64,000 nucleotides of DNA from Pseudomonas veronii. Its GTDB lineage: Bacteria; Pseudomonadota; Gammaproteobacteria; Pseudomonadales; Pseudomonadaceae. Positions 10,096-18,231 of the stretch are shown piece after piece; the stretch's first letter is position 1, and the number at the start of each line of letters is the position of its first letter. The position numbers and the translations under genes were made by a program. Location: NCBI RefSeq assembly GCF_001439695.1, contig NZ_JYLL01000009.1, positions 1 through 64,000 of the forward strand, given 5' to 3'. Below the pieces are notes generated by a model. It was not told the origin of the DNA. It did no database searches and saw only the letters and a list, made by a program, of their open reading frames with translations.

Positions 10096-11598
10096 ATGAG
10101 CGACCAACAACTCGACCCGCAAGCCCTGCAACAGGAAGAAAACTCCCTGATCGCCCTGCGCAAGGAAAAGCTTGCTGCCGAGCGCGCCAAGGGCAATGCC
10201 TTCCCCAACGACTTCCGCCGCGATGCCTACTGCGAAGACTTGCAGAAACAGTACGCGGACAAGACCAAGGAAGAGCTGGCAGAGGCTGCGATCCCGGTCA
10301 AGGTGGCAGGTCGCATCATGCTCAACCGTGGCTCGTTCATGGTGATCCAGGACATGTCCGGGCGCATCCAGGTCTACGTCAACCGCAAGACCCTGCCGGA
10401 AGAAACCCTGGCCGCCGTGAAGACCTGGGACCTGGGCGACATCATCGCCGCCGAAGGCACCCTGGCCCGTTCCGGCAAGGGCGACCTGTACGTTGAAATG
10501 ACCAGCGTGCGCCTGCTGACCAAATCCCTGCGCCCGCTGCCGGACAAGCACCACGGCCTGTCCGACACCGAGCAGCGTTATCGCCAGCGCTACGTTGACC
10601 TGATCGTCAACGAAGACGTGCGCCACACCTTCCGCGTGCGTTCGCAAGTGATTGCCCACACCCGCGCCTTCCTGATGAAGCGTGACTTCCTGGAAGTGGA
10701 AACGCCGATGCTGCAGACCATCCCCGGGGGTGCCGCAGCCAAGCCGTTCGAAACCCACCACAACGCGCTGGACATGGAAATGTTCCTGCGGATCGCGCCG
10801 GAGCTGTACCTCAAGCGCCTCGTGGTCGGCGGCTTCGAAAAAGTCTTCGAGATCAACCGCAACTTCCGCAACGAAGGCGTCTCGACCCGGCACAACCCTG
10901 AGTTCACCATGTTGGAGTTCTACCAGGCCTACGCCGACTACGAAGACAACATGGACCTGACCGAAGAACTGTTCCGCGAACTGGCGCAGCTGGTCCTGGG
11001 CAGCACCGACGTGCCGTATGGCGACAAGGTGTTCCACTTCGGCGAGCCGTTCGTGCGGCTGTCGGTGTTCGACTCGATCCTCAAGTACAACCCCGAGTTG
11101 ACTGCCGACGACCTGACCGACATCGACAAGGCCCGCGCCATCGCCAAGAAAGCCGGCGCCAAGGTGCTGGGCTTCGAAGGCCTGGGCAAGCTGCAGGTGA
11201 TGATTTTCGAAGAGCTGGTGGAGCACAAGCTGGAACAGCCGCACTTCATTACCCAGTACCCGTTCGAAGTGTCGCCGCTGGCCCGTCGCAACGATGACAA
11301 CCCGAACGTCACCGACCGTTTCGAACTGTTCATCGGCGGCCGCGAAATCGCCAACGCCTACTCCGAGCTCAACGACGCGGAAGACCAGGCCGAGCGCTTC
11401 ATGGCCCAGGTGGCCGACAAGGACGCCGGCGACGACGAAGCCATGCACTACGACGCCGACTTTGTGCGCGCCCTGGAGTACGGCATGCCGCCGACCGCGG
11501 GCGAAGGCATCGGCATCGACCGCCTGGTGATGTTGCTGACCAACTCGCCGTCGATCCGCGACGTGATCTTGTTCCCGCATATGCGGCCACAAGCGTAA
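10096..11598 (+). CDS. lysS: Lysyl-tRNA synthetase, class II
   Basis: 500-residue enzyme that charges tRNA-Lys. An N-terminal OB-fold anticodon-binding domain ([10 protein letters not shown]...IQVYVN) precedes the class II core: motif 1 around FLEVETPML, motif 2 [19 protein letters not shown], and motif 3 [12 protein letters not shown] at the C-terminus. The length is standard. It lies 70 bases after prfB, the usual prfB-lysS pairing, and is followed by a strong terminator. Confidence 0.97.
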   Translation: MSDQQLDPQALQQEENSLIALRKEKLAAERAKGNAFPNDFRRDAYCEDLQKQYADKTKEELAEAAIPVKVAGRIMLNRGSFMVIQDMSGRIQVYVNRKTLPEETLAAVKTWDLGDIIAAEGTLARSGKGDLYVEMTSVRLLTKSLRPLPDKHHGLSDTEQRYRQRYVDLIVNEDVRHTFRVRSQVIAHTRAFLMKRDFLEVETPMLQTIPGGAAAKPFETHHNALDMEMFLRIAPELYLKRLVVGGFEKVFEINRNFRNEGVSTRHNPEFTMLEFYQAYADYEDNMDLTEELFRELAQLVLGSTDVPYGDKVFHFGEPFVRLSVFDSILKYNPELTADDLTDIDKARAIAKKAGAKVLGFEGLGKLQVMIFEELVEHKLEQPHFITQYPFEVSPLARRNDDNPNVTDRFELFIGGREIANAYSELNDAEDQAERFMAQVADKDAGDDEAMHYDADFVRALEYGMPPTAGEGIGIDRLVMLLTNSPSIRDVILFPHMRPQA

Positions 11599-11613
11599 CC
11601 GTAGCGAAATCCG

Positions 11614-11641
11614 AAGCCGCCTTTTATAAGGCGGCTTTTTT
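11614..11641 (+). terminator. Rho-independent terminator of lysS
   Basis: A 10-base-pair stem (AAGCCGCCTT / AAGGCGGCTT) with a TTAT loop is followed by a run of T residues, 15 bases past the lysS stop. Confidence 0.9.
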
Positions 11642-11704
11642 ATGTGGCGTAAATAAGCGTCAAGCAAACAGCGCCAGGTTTTGATCTTTTCAAGGATGTG
11701 TGTC

Positions 11705-12421
11705 GTGAACCGCGTAATCGCTCAGGAAGGAGCCGCTGGCATTGCCGCTGCCGTGGCTGAAAGTGTCCAGTACCAGGGCCGCAAGGCCAGTCGTCGGGGC
11801 AGCGAGCAACGCAGGCAAGATATTCTCGATGCCGCCATGCGGATCGTGGTGCGTGATGGTGTGCGAGCCGTGCGTCACCGTGCCGTGGCGGCGGAAGCTG
11901 GGGTGCCCCTGTCGGCGACCACCTATTACTTCAAGGACATCGATGACCTGCTCACCGATACCTTCGCCCAATACGTCGAGCGCAGCGCCGCATTCATGGG
12001 CAAGCTGTGGGTGCGTAACGAAGGCTTGTTGCGCGAGATGGTCGCGTATGGCGATGGCAGCCCGGAGTCGCGTTCGCAACTGGCCGATGACATTGCGCGG
12101 TTGACCGCCGATTACGTGCAGCGCCAATTGAGCAATCGTCGCGAGTACTTGATGGCCGAACAGGCCTTTCGCCAGGAAGCCTTGCTCAACCCGCGCCTGG
12201 CCGAGCTGGTGCGTTCTCACCAGCAGATCCTGTTGCAGGGTACCGGGCAGTTTTTCCAGGTATTGGGCTCGCGCGAGCCGCAACAGGATGCCAAAGTGTT
12301 GACGGCGATTATCGGTCGGATGGAATATCAGGGCCTGCTGGACGGCGCGGAACCGCTGAGCGCTGACGACATGCTTGAGATCCTCAAGCGTTACATGCAT
12401 TTGGTGTTGGCCTCGGTCTGA
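11705..12421 (+). CDS. TetR-family transcriptional regulator
   Basis: About 238 residues. The N-terminal helix-turn-helix is clear: RRQDILDAAMRIVVRDGVRAVRHRAVAAEAGVPLSATTYYF. The rest is a helical ligand-binding domain with no recognisable ligand. I prefer GTG 11705 because AAGG at 11692-11695 is well spaced from it; ATG 11696 touches that AAGG, so its spacing is poor. The gene lies between lysS and a lipoprotein gene, an arrangement also found in P. aeruginosa. Its target is unknown. Confidence 0.85.
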   Translation: MNRVIAQEGAAGIAAAVAESVQYQGRKASRRGSEQRRQDILDAAMRIVVRDGVRAVRHRAVAAEAGVPLSATTYYFKDIDDLLTDTFAQYVERSAAFMGKLWVRNEGLLREMVAYGDGSPESRSQLADDIARLTADYVQRQLSNRREYLMAEQAFRQEALLNPRLAELVRSHQQILLQGTGQFFQVLGSREPQQDAKVLTAIIGRMEYQGLLDGAEPLSADDMLEILKRYMHLVLASV

Positions 12422-12436
12422 CACCGGGAGTGTCCA

Positions 12437-12985
12437 ATGAAAGCCTGGCGTGTCGCGGTCGTCGCCTTGTCGTTCCTCTTCCTCAGCGGTTGCCTGGTGA
12501 CCTTCAAGGAACCGCTGCCGGCCAGCGAGGCGGCGCCCGCTGCGCTGGTGGGCCAATGGACGAGCAAGAATGCCTGGGGCGAGCCGCTCAACCTGCAGAT
12601 CAGCCGCGCCGGCAAACACCGCTACAAAGCCGTGAGCTACCCTCAGGCCAAGCCCGGCCAGCGTGATGAGTACGTGTTCAGCGTCTCGCGCCATGGCAAT
12701 CGCTGGTATCTGTCGGCGCCGTTGCCGGGCAAACTCGGTGGGCATTACGTCCTGGCGGGGTTCGAACTCGACGAAACGCACGAATTGGTGGTCTATAACC
12801 TCGACCTCGAGCAAATTCACCAGGCCATCGGGCAGCGGTCGTTGCACGGCAGCACCGTGGACACCGTGGAAGGCCCCGGCGTACTGGTCGACAGCCCGAT
12901 GGACCAGGTGTTTGCCTACCTGGATGACCCGGCCAATGCCGATGTGTTCGTTGAAGCTGCGCGCTACCGGCGTGCGGATAAATAA
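12437..12985 (+). CDS. Conserved outer- or inner-membrane lipoprotein of unknown function
   Basis: 182 residues with a lipoprotein signal peptide and lipobox LSGC at residues 16-19. The mature part is a small beta-rich domain (LVGQWTSKNAWGEPLNLQISRAGKHRY), resembling proteins that report a computed deviation from a reference. No catalytic motif is visible. It starts 15 bases after the TetR gene and is probably co-transcribed with it, which makes it a candidate member of the same response. Confidence 0.8.
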   Translation: MKAWRVAVVALSFLFLSGCLVTFKEPLPASEAAPAALVGQWTSKNAWGEPLNLQISRAGKHRYKAVSYPQAKPGQRDEYVFSVSRHGNRWYLSAPLPGKLGGHYVLAGFELDETHELVVYNLDLEQIHQAIGQRSLHGSTVDTVEGPGVLVDSPMDQVFAYLDDPANADVFVEAARYRRADK

Positions 12986-13006
12986 CGTTTAAAGAGGAAG
13001 TACCGG

Positions 13007-14284
13007 GTGGACGATTACCAGCAGACGATACGCAGTTTGTCCGATCGCATTGTGCTGGCGCAAACACCGATCCGCGTCCTCGACGCAGTGAAATGGGACG
13101 ACAACATTCGCCAAGGCTTCCTCAAGGCCAAGGGCAAGGCAATGCCCGCGGTAGACCGCGATTACTACCTGAACCGGCCGCTGTCGTTCGATTCGAGCGC
13201 GGTGAAGCTGGAGTTTCAGAACATCGAGCGCGACATCACCCGCCGCCTCGGCCAGTTCAGCCCCGTAGGGCAGATCATGCGCCGCATGTGCCGGGAGTAC
13301 CGCATGGTGGTGCGTATGCTCGAAGCGCGCGGCACCGAGGATTTCGGCCTGATTTCCCAGGAACTCTACGGCGCCGCCTCCGATGCCTTCCATGCCGGCG
13401 ACCCGACCCTGGCCGACCTCGGCCTGATGCTCTCCGACTACCTGAACAATATCGACGTGCGTGGCGACCTGAAGGACGAGGCCAAGACCCTCACCGCCAA
13501 GGACGCGGTCAGCCTGCTGCAAACCCGTCTGAACAAGGTGTTTGGCGAGGCCGAGGAAACCATCCGCGTGTTCGAGTCCGACGGCATCGTCGCCGACGCA
13601 GCGGCGGGGGCCGACTACATCAAGATCCGCGCCGATGCGATGTTCAACGAGCGCGACGTGCGCGCCCTCGAAGTGCATGAAGGCCTGGTGCATGTGGGCA
13701 CCACCCTCAACGGCCTGAACCAGCCGATCTGCACCTTCCTGTCCAAGGGCCCGCCATCGTCGACCGTGACCCAGGAAGGCCTGGCGATCCTGATGGAAAT
13801 CATCACCTTCGCCTCCTACCCGAGTCGCTTGCGCAAGCTGACCAACCGCACCCGTGCCATCCACATGGTGGAAGAGGGCGCCGATTTCCTGCAGGTGTTC
13901 GAGTTCTTCCGCGAGCAAGGTTTTGAAATGGCCGAGAGCTACGGCAACGCCAGCCGGGTGTTTCGCGGTTCGGTGCCGAACGGTCTGCCGTTTACCAAGG
14001 ATTTGTCCTACCTCAAGGGCTTTATCATGGTCTACAACTACATCCAGCTGGCCGTGCGCAAAGGCAAGCTGGAACAAGTGCCGTTGCTGTTCTGCGGCAA
14101 GACCACCCTGGAAGACATGCGTACCCTGCGCCAACTGATCGACGAAGGCCTGGTGGTGCCGCCCAAATACCTGCCGGAGCAGTTCCGCGACATGAACGCC
14201 CTGGCGGCGTGGATGTGTTTCTCCAACTTCCTCAACCATTTGAGCCTGGATCGGATCGAGGCGGATTACTCCAACATCCTGTAA
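13007..14284 (+). CDS. DUF1704 / QEGLA-motif protein, putative zinc carboxypeptidase
   Basis: 425 residues, full length for the flavohaemoglobin expression-modulating QEGLA-motif family (DUF1704). Two conserved sites are visible: HEGLVH at residues 224-229, an HExxxH pattern, and QEGLA at 256-260 with Glu257 33 residues after His224. In the eukaryotic DUF1704 protein MATCAP an HExxxH motif plus a downstream glutamate bind zinc in a carboxypeptidase site, so I infer a metallopeptidase here. No signal peptide is seen. The bacterial substrate is unknown. It starts 21 bases after the lipoprotein gene. Confidence 0.85.
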   Translation: MDDYQQTIRSLSDRIVLAQTPIRVLDAVKWDDNIRQGFLKAKGKAMPAVDRDYYLNRPLSFDSSAVKLEFQNIERDITRRLGQFSPVGQIMRRMCREYRMVVRMLEARGTEDFGLISQELYGAASDAFHAGDPTLADLGLMLSDYLNNIDVRGDLKDEAKTLTAKDAVSLLQTRLNKVFGEAEETIRVFESDGIVADAAAGADYIKIRADAMFNERDVRALEVHEGLVHVGTTLNGLNQPICTFLSKGPPSSTVTQEGLAILMEIITFASYPSRLRKLTNRTRAIHMVEEGADFLQVFEFFREQGFEMAESYGNASRVFRGSVPNGLPFTKDLSYLKGFIMVYNYIQLAVRKGKLEQVPLLFCGKTTLEDMRTLRQLIDEGLVVPPKYLPEQFRDMNALAAWMCFSNFLNHLSLDRIEADYSNIL

Positions 14285-14303
14285 AGGCTGAACTGACCCA
14301 ACC

Positions 14304-14347
14304 GGTCCAACAAGGTGGGAGGGGGCGTGCTCCCACCTTGTTGGACC
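14304..14347. repeat. Perfect 18-bp inverted repeat, REP-like
   Basis: Positions 14304-14321 and 14330-14347 are exact reverse complements around an eight-base loop. The core GGTGGGAGGGGGC resembles the other REP elements of the window. There is no T-tract, so it may stabilise or terminate the DUF1704 transcript rather than act as a standard intrinsic terminator. Confidence 0.75.
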
Positions 14348-14390
14348 TGCACACGCCTGAACATTTCGACTATCAGCGAGGCTTCAACGG

Positions 14391-15296
14391 ATGAGAATCC
14401 TCGGCATTCTTTGCCTGTTACTCACACTGAACGGCTGCAGCTCCCTGCTGTTCTACCCGGAGCCCGGCTTGCCGTTCACGCCGCAAAAGGCGCACCTGGC
14501 GTATCGCGACGTCACGCTCACCACCGCCGATGGCGTCAAGCTGCATGCCTGGTGGCTGCCGGCCAAACCGGGAGTGCCGCTCAAGGGCACGGTGCTGCAC
14601 CTGCACGGCAACGGCGGCAACCTGGCCTGGCACCTGGGCGGCAGTTGGTGGTTGCCGGAGCAGGGCTATCAAGTGCTGTTGCTGGACTATCGCGGCTATG
14701 GGCTGTCGCAAGGCAAGCCGTCGCTGCCGGCGATCTATCAGGACGTCGACGCGGCTTTCAGCTGGATCGACAAGGCGCCCGAAACCCAGGGCCAGCCGTT
14801 GATCGTCCTCGGCCAAAGCCTGGGCGGCGCGCTGGCCGTGCATTACCTGGCGGCCCACCCCGAGCGGCAGGCCCACCTCAAGGCCCTGGTGCTGGACGGC
14901 GTGCCCGCCAGTTATCGTGATGTAGGACAATTCGCCCTGAGCACCTCCTGGTTAACATGGCCGTTTCAGGTGCCCTTGTCTTGGCTGGTGCCCGACGCCG
15001 ACAGTGCGATCAATGGCATGCCCCAGTTGAGCGGAGTCCCGAAACTGCTGTTCCACAGCCTCGATGACCCGATCGTGCCGCTGTCCAATGGCATCCGCTT
15101 GTATCAGGCCGCGCCTGCACCCAGGGTGTTGCAACTGACCCGCGGCGGCCATGTGCAGACCTTTGCCGACAAGACCTGGCAAACTGTGATGCTGCGTTAT
15201 CTGGACGACCCGCAACACTTCAACGGCCTGCGTCGCCTGGGCGAGATTCCGAATTACCCTATTCCTAAAGTTGACTCATCAGAGAGCCCGCAATGA
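14391..15296 (+). CDS. Alpha/beta-hydrolase lipoprotein
   Basis: 301 residues with a short lipoprotein signal peptide ending LNGC (Cys16). The hydrolase fold is shown by LHLHGNGGNL (oxyanion-side motif), DYRGYGLSQG, and the nucleophile elbow GQSLGGA with serine near residue 144; the late acid and histidine fit HSLDDPIVP and RGGHVQT. The substrate cannot be read. It overlaps the next gene by four bases (ATGA). Confidence 0.85.
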   Translation: MRILGILCLLLTLNGCSSLLFYPEPGLPFTPQKAHLAYRDVTLTTADGVKLHAWWLPAKPGVPLKGTVLHLHGNGGNLAWHLGGSWWLPEQGYQVLLLDYRGYGLSQGKPSLPAIYQDVDAAFSWIDKAPETQGQPLIVLGQSLGGALAVHYLAAHPERQAHLKALVLDGVPASYRDVGQFALSTSWLTWPFQVPLSWLVPDADSAINGMPQLSGVPKLLFHSLDDPIVPLSNGIRLYQAAPAPRVLQLTRGGHVQTFADKTWQTVMLRYLDDPQHFNGLRRLGEIPNYPIPKVDSSESPQ

Positions 15297-15619
15297 GCGA
15301 AGAACGCAACATGATCCCGCTGATCCTCACCGGTATCGGCACCATCATCGGCACCGTCGGCTGCCTGTGGTTTTATGGCTACCTGCATTTCGCCAAACCG
15401 GAAGACGCGTTGCTGCTCAGCGACTTCACCATGCTCAAGACCGTGCCCGGCGAGGACTACAAGATCTCCCTGACCCCGGCGGCGCAAGTGGCGCAATGCG
15501 TCGATGGCGTGCTGGTGATGTTCGATACCGAGCAAAAAGGCCTCAGCGGTGTGCTGGTGAACAACAAAAAGCAGGCCGTGCGTTGCGTCGGTCAGGAAAC
15601 CCCACAGTTGCAGCAATAA
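15293..15619 (+). CDS. Small conserved membrane protein of unknown function
   Basis: 108 residues. One hydrophobic segment lies near the N-terminus (IPLILTGIGTIIGTVGCLWFYGY, about residues 9-30), followed by a soluble tail of about 78 residues with no recognisable motif. The ATG overlaps the stop of the hydrolase gene, so the two are probably translationally coupled. Confidence 0.75.
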   Translation: MSEERNMIPLILTGIGTIIGTVGCLWFYGYLHFAKPEDALLLSDFTMLKTVPGEDYKISLTPAAQVAQCVDGVLVMFDTEQKGLSGVLVNNKKQAVRCVGQETPQLQQ

Positions 15620-15655
15620 ACCGTTGCGCGCAGTACCGCCCGGCCTGAAATTTCT

Positions 15656-15683
15656 GGAACCGTTTTGCGTAAGACGCCACTGA
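15656..15683 (+). promoter_or_regulatory. hrp box (HrpL-type ECF sigma promoter)
   Basis: GGAACC at 15656-15661 and CCACTGA at 15677-15683 with a 15-base spacer, an exact match to GGAACC-N15/16-CCACNNA, the promoter read by HrpL in Pseudomonas type III secretion regulons. It ends 55 bases before the harpin-like gene and points toward it. Confidence 0.85.
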
Positions 15684-15738
15684 TTGGCTTGTCAGCGTTG
15701 CTGATAACAATCCTTACGAAAAAATCCGGGAGAGCGGT

Positions 15739-16089
15739 ATGGCTATCAGTGCACTCGATAGAGCAATGGGCATGGTCAATGGGCAGAACAGCCTTGATCA
15801 GGGGGGCTTGCAAGAGGTTGGGCAGCAGCCGGGTAAGATGGGGGCCGAGCTGATCAAGAAGCTTCTGGAGAAACTGGAAGGCAGCAACGGTGCTCAGGGC
15901 GGTGGCGGTGCTCAAGGCGGTGGCGGTGCTCAGGGCAGTGGCGGTGCTCAGGGCGGTGGCGATTCCTCGGGCTCTGGCGGTTCCGGCGATCAACTGGATA
16001 TGGAGAAACTGAAGAAGATGATGGCCGGGCGCCAAGGCATGGAAGCGATGATGCCGGACAGCGACAACGGTCGTAAGATCGGCGCCTGA
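15739..16089 (+). CDS. Glycine-rich harpin-like protein, candidate type III secreted protein
   Basis: 116 residues, 31 of them glycine. There is no Cys, Trp, Tyr, Phe or His at all. An N-terminal amphipathic stretch (AELIKKLLEKLEG, about 36-48) precedes four tandem GAQGGG-type hexapeptides at residues 51-74, then a basic/methionine-rich helix and a hydrophilic tail. Glycine richness and lack of cysteine and aromatic residues are harpin traits, though harpins are usually two to three times longer. GGGAGAG stands four bases before the ATG. A perfect hrp box lies upstream and an intrinsic terminator directly downstream, so it is a monocistronic HrpL-type unit. No specific homologue was recognised. 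Confidence 0.75.
   Translation: MAISALDRAMGMVNGQNSLDQGGLQEVGQQPGKMGAELIKKLLEKLEGSNGAQGGGGAQGGGGAQGSGGAQGGGDSSGSGGSGDQLDMEKLKKMMAGRQGMEAMMPDSDNGRKIGA
15889..15960 (+). repeat. Four tandem 18-bp repeats
   Basis: Four in-frame copies of GGTGCTCAGGGCGGTGGC with only a few substitutions (one CAA for CAG, one AGT for GGT). The near identity at DNA level suggests recent expansion, and the copy number may vary between strains. Confidence 0.9.
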
Positions 16090-16100
16090 CAGGCAAAAAA

Positions 16101-16127
16101 AACCCACCGTTCAGGTGGGTTTTTTTC
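16101..16127. terminator. Bidirectional terminator between the harpin-like gene and the OmpA-like gene
   Basis: Stem AACCCACC / GGTGGGTT with a five-base loop, flanked by A residues on the left and T residues on the right. It can therefore stop transcription of both convergent genes. Confidence 0.9.
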
Positions 16128-16136
16128 CAGCATCGA

Positions 16137-16922
16137 TCAGTAAGCGACGGACGAACGTGGCTTGACCGGCTGGTTGTCGTTGGAGATGGTCACTTCAACG
16201 CGGCGGTTCATGGCGCGCCCGGAAACGCTGCCGTTATCGGCCACCGGGTATTCCTTGCCATAGCCCTGGGTCACGATGCGCGAAATGTCCACGCCTTGCT
16301 GGGCCAGTGCGCGCTGTACGGAGGCCGCACGGCGCTCGGACAGGCTCTGGTTGTACGAGTCGGAACCGGTGCTGTCGGTGTAGCCTTCGACGATCACTTT
16401 ACGGTCCGGGTTATCGCGCAGGAACTGCGCCAGTTTGGTGATGTTGACCAGGCCGTTGGACTTCAGGTCGGACTTGTTGGTGGCAAACAGCACGTCACCA
16501 AAGGTCACCAGGGTGCCACGCTCGGTCTGCTTGGCGTTCAGGCTGTCTTGCAGTTGCTTGATCTGCGCATCGCGGGCATCGAGCAAGGCGCGGGCGCGCT
16601 CGTCACCGGCGTTTTTCAGTTTGGCTTCGGATTCGCGCAGCGCGATGGTGTCTTTGGCCACTTCAACGCGCTGGTTGGTCAGGTAGGCCAATTGGTCGAC
16701 TTTCTTCTGGTCTTCCTTGTCGCGGTAAGCCTTGTCAGCCTTGTCCAGCCATTCGCTGGCGTCCTTGGTTTCCAGGGCCGCCACTTTGGTGGCTTGCGGG
16801 TTGGACTGCAGGGCCGAGAAGTTGGTCCGTGCATTTTCCAGGTTCGCGTTCGGCGGAGTGGAGCATGCTGCCAGAGCAACGCTCATCGCCAGCAGGGCAG
16901 GGATCATCAATTGTTTGCGCAT
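16137..16922 (-). CDS. DUF4398 and OmpA-like domain lipoprotein
   Basis: 261 residues. The lipoprotein signal peptide ends LAAC (Cys20). A helical DUF4398-type region runs to about residue 140, and a C-terminal OmpA-like peptidoglycan-binding domain follows, with FATNKSDL, VEGYTDSTGSD and NRRVEVTI. It should tether the outer membrane to peptidoglycan. It is downstream of a second DUF4398 lipoprotein on the same strand, 56 bases away, and the two probably form an operon. Confidence 0.88.
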   Translation of the reverse strand: MRKQLMIPALLAMSVALAACSTPPNANLENARTNFSALQSNPQATKVAALETKDASEWLDKADKAYRDKEDQKKVDQLAYLTNQRVEVAKDTIALRESEAKLKNAGDERARALLDARDAQIKQLQDSLNAKQTERGTLVTFGDVLFATNKSDLKSNGLVNITKLAQFLRDNPDRKVIVEGYTDSTGSDSYNQSLSERRAASVQRALAQQGVDISRIVTQGYGKEYPVADNGSVSGRAMNRRVEVTISNDNQPVKPRSSVAY

Positions 16923-16978
16923 AGTCGTGTCGTCCTTTCAATTCGATATCAGGTGCGATGCAGCCAAGGGGCGGCGGC

Positions 16979-17389
16979 TTATTTCTGTTGGATAGCAGCC
17001 GGGCGCATGCCTTCCTTGCGCAGTTCATCAACCGCTTTCTGCGAGTCCTTCACCGCCTGCTCGGCCTTGGCGGCCTGGGCTTTACGCTCAGCGACGCGGG
17101 CGTCCCATTCGGCTTGCTCGGCCAGGCGACGGGCTTCGTCATAGTTTTTGTCGTGCATGGCAATTTCGGCTTGCTTGAGCTTGTCCTGGGCCGACTTCAT
17201 TTCCACGGCGGCGAACTCGGTGCCGCCGGCGCTGACTGCGCTGTTGACCGCAGACTGAGTCACCGCGTATTGCTCGGTCGGTGGGTTGCCAGCGCAGCCC
17301 GCCAGGACGAAGCTAGTGCCGATGGCCAACGCGGCCAGTTTGAGCCCGCGCAGGTGGTTAAACGTGGATTTGGCAGTGCTGGTCTTCAT
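16979..17389 (-). CDS. DUF4398 lipoprotein
   Basis: 136 residues starting at MKTSTAKS; GGAG lies 11 bases upstream, whereas the longer frame to 17440 has no site. A signal peptide ends LAGC. The mature protein is a charged helical DUF4398 domain rich in Ala, Lys and Glu (AAKAEQAVKDSQKAVDELRKEG). It lacks the OmpA-like domain of its downstream neighbour, so the pair look like related envelope spacers. Function is not established. Confidence 0.82.
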   Translation of the reverse strand: MKTSTAKSTFNHLRGLKLAALAIGTSFVLAGCAGNPPTEQYAVTQSAVNSAVSAGGTEFAAVEMKSAQDKLKQAEIAMHDKNYDEARRLAEQAEWDARVAERKAQAAKAEQAVKDSQKAVDELRKEGMRPAAIQQK

Positions 17390-17688
17390 CGTCTTCAACT
17401 CCATTGGATAACGCCTCAAAAACATCAAAATCCATCGCACTGGTCAGCGGCTGCGGGCCCGGCGGTAAAGCACGAAACGCCTATTCAAACGGCCGTTCCA
17501 AGTGATGGCTTACTGGTTGTGACCTGCGGCTTTTTTCAAAAGTTCAGAGAAGATGGCTATTGGCCTGAAAAAATACCTGACTGATCGGTCAGTGCTTTTT
17601 GGCTTGAACTTTTGCCGCGCGCAGAGGTATGCCGGGCCCTTGTGAGGCCCGGAAATACGCGGGATGGAGGGTGTTTAAGAACGGCTGA

Positions 17689-18033
17689 TCAGTGCTTCGG
17701 TTCGTCGGCGCCGGCCGACATGTCGTGCAGATAGCGGCGCGACAATGTCAGGAAGCGCGGGGTGGGGCCAACGTCTTCATACAACGGATCACCCTCTTCG
17801 TCGGTGGCAATCACATGCTGGCCCTTGATGTACGGAAAGCTGGTTTCCAGCTCTTCGAGGGCGGCGCCGATCAGCTCGCCGAGCAATTCTTCGGGGTGGC
17901 GCTTGGGGTACATCTCCGCAATGGCCGCCAGGCGGGCGGCGGATTCCACGTCCAGATGGATCGCGTACTCCGTCTTGGTCAGGCGACCCTTGGCGTTTTC
18001 TTCCCAATGCTGGGCCAGTTCTCGAATTTTCAT
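17689..18033 (-). CDS. Conserved Pseudomonas protein of unknown function
   Basis: 114 residues beginning MKIRELAQHW, chosen because GAGG lies eight bases upstream; the frame extends to 18135 without support. The N-terminal KIRELAQHWEENAKGRLTKTEYAIHL region is followed by a helical segment (AARLAAIAEMYPKRHPEELLGELIGAALEELE), then an acidic hinge and PRFLTLSRRYL. It has no signal peptide. It is divergent from ppc. I recognise the family only as conserved in pseudomonads. Confidence 0.75.
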   Translation of the reverse strand: MKIRELAQHWEENAKGRLTKTEYAIHLDVESAARLAAIAEMYPKRHPEELLGELIGAALEELETSFPYIKGQHVIATDEEGDPLYEDVGPTPRFLTLSRRYLHDMSAGADEPKH

Positions 18034-18231
18034 GGCAACCTCAATAAAACCCTGGGTAACGGGCGGTGATGAGCGACCAGCCGCCAGCGTGGATAAACGC
18101 GGCGACTCACTCATGAGACTAGCTGTAAGCCACAAGGTTTAAAGTGGTTTGTGCTTGGCCTTGTCAGAAAGTGACGCGGGCGGCACTCTGGAAGGCCTGC
18201 GCGTCCCGGATTTCTGGCTGGAGATTGGCTG

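Noticed and set aside
9940..11667. 575-codon open frame opposite lysS
   Set aside because: Antisense shadow of a GC-rich gene; composition is His/Gly/Val-rich with no known motif and no ribosome site.
12349..12354. GGAACC inside the TetR gene
   Set aside because: No CCACNNA at 15 or 16 bases downstream.
16362..16367. GGAACC inside the OmpA-like gene
   Set aside because: No CCACNNA at the right distance, and it is in coding sequence.
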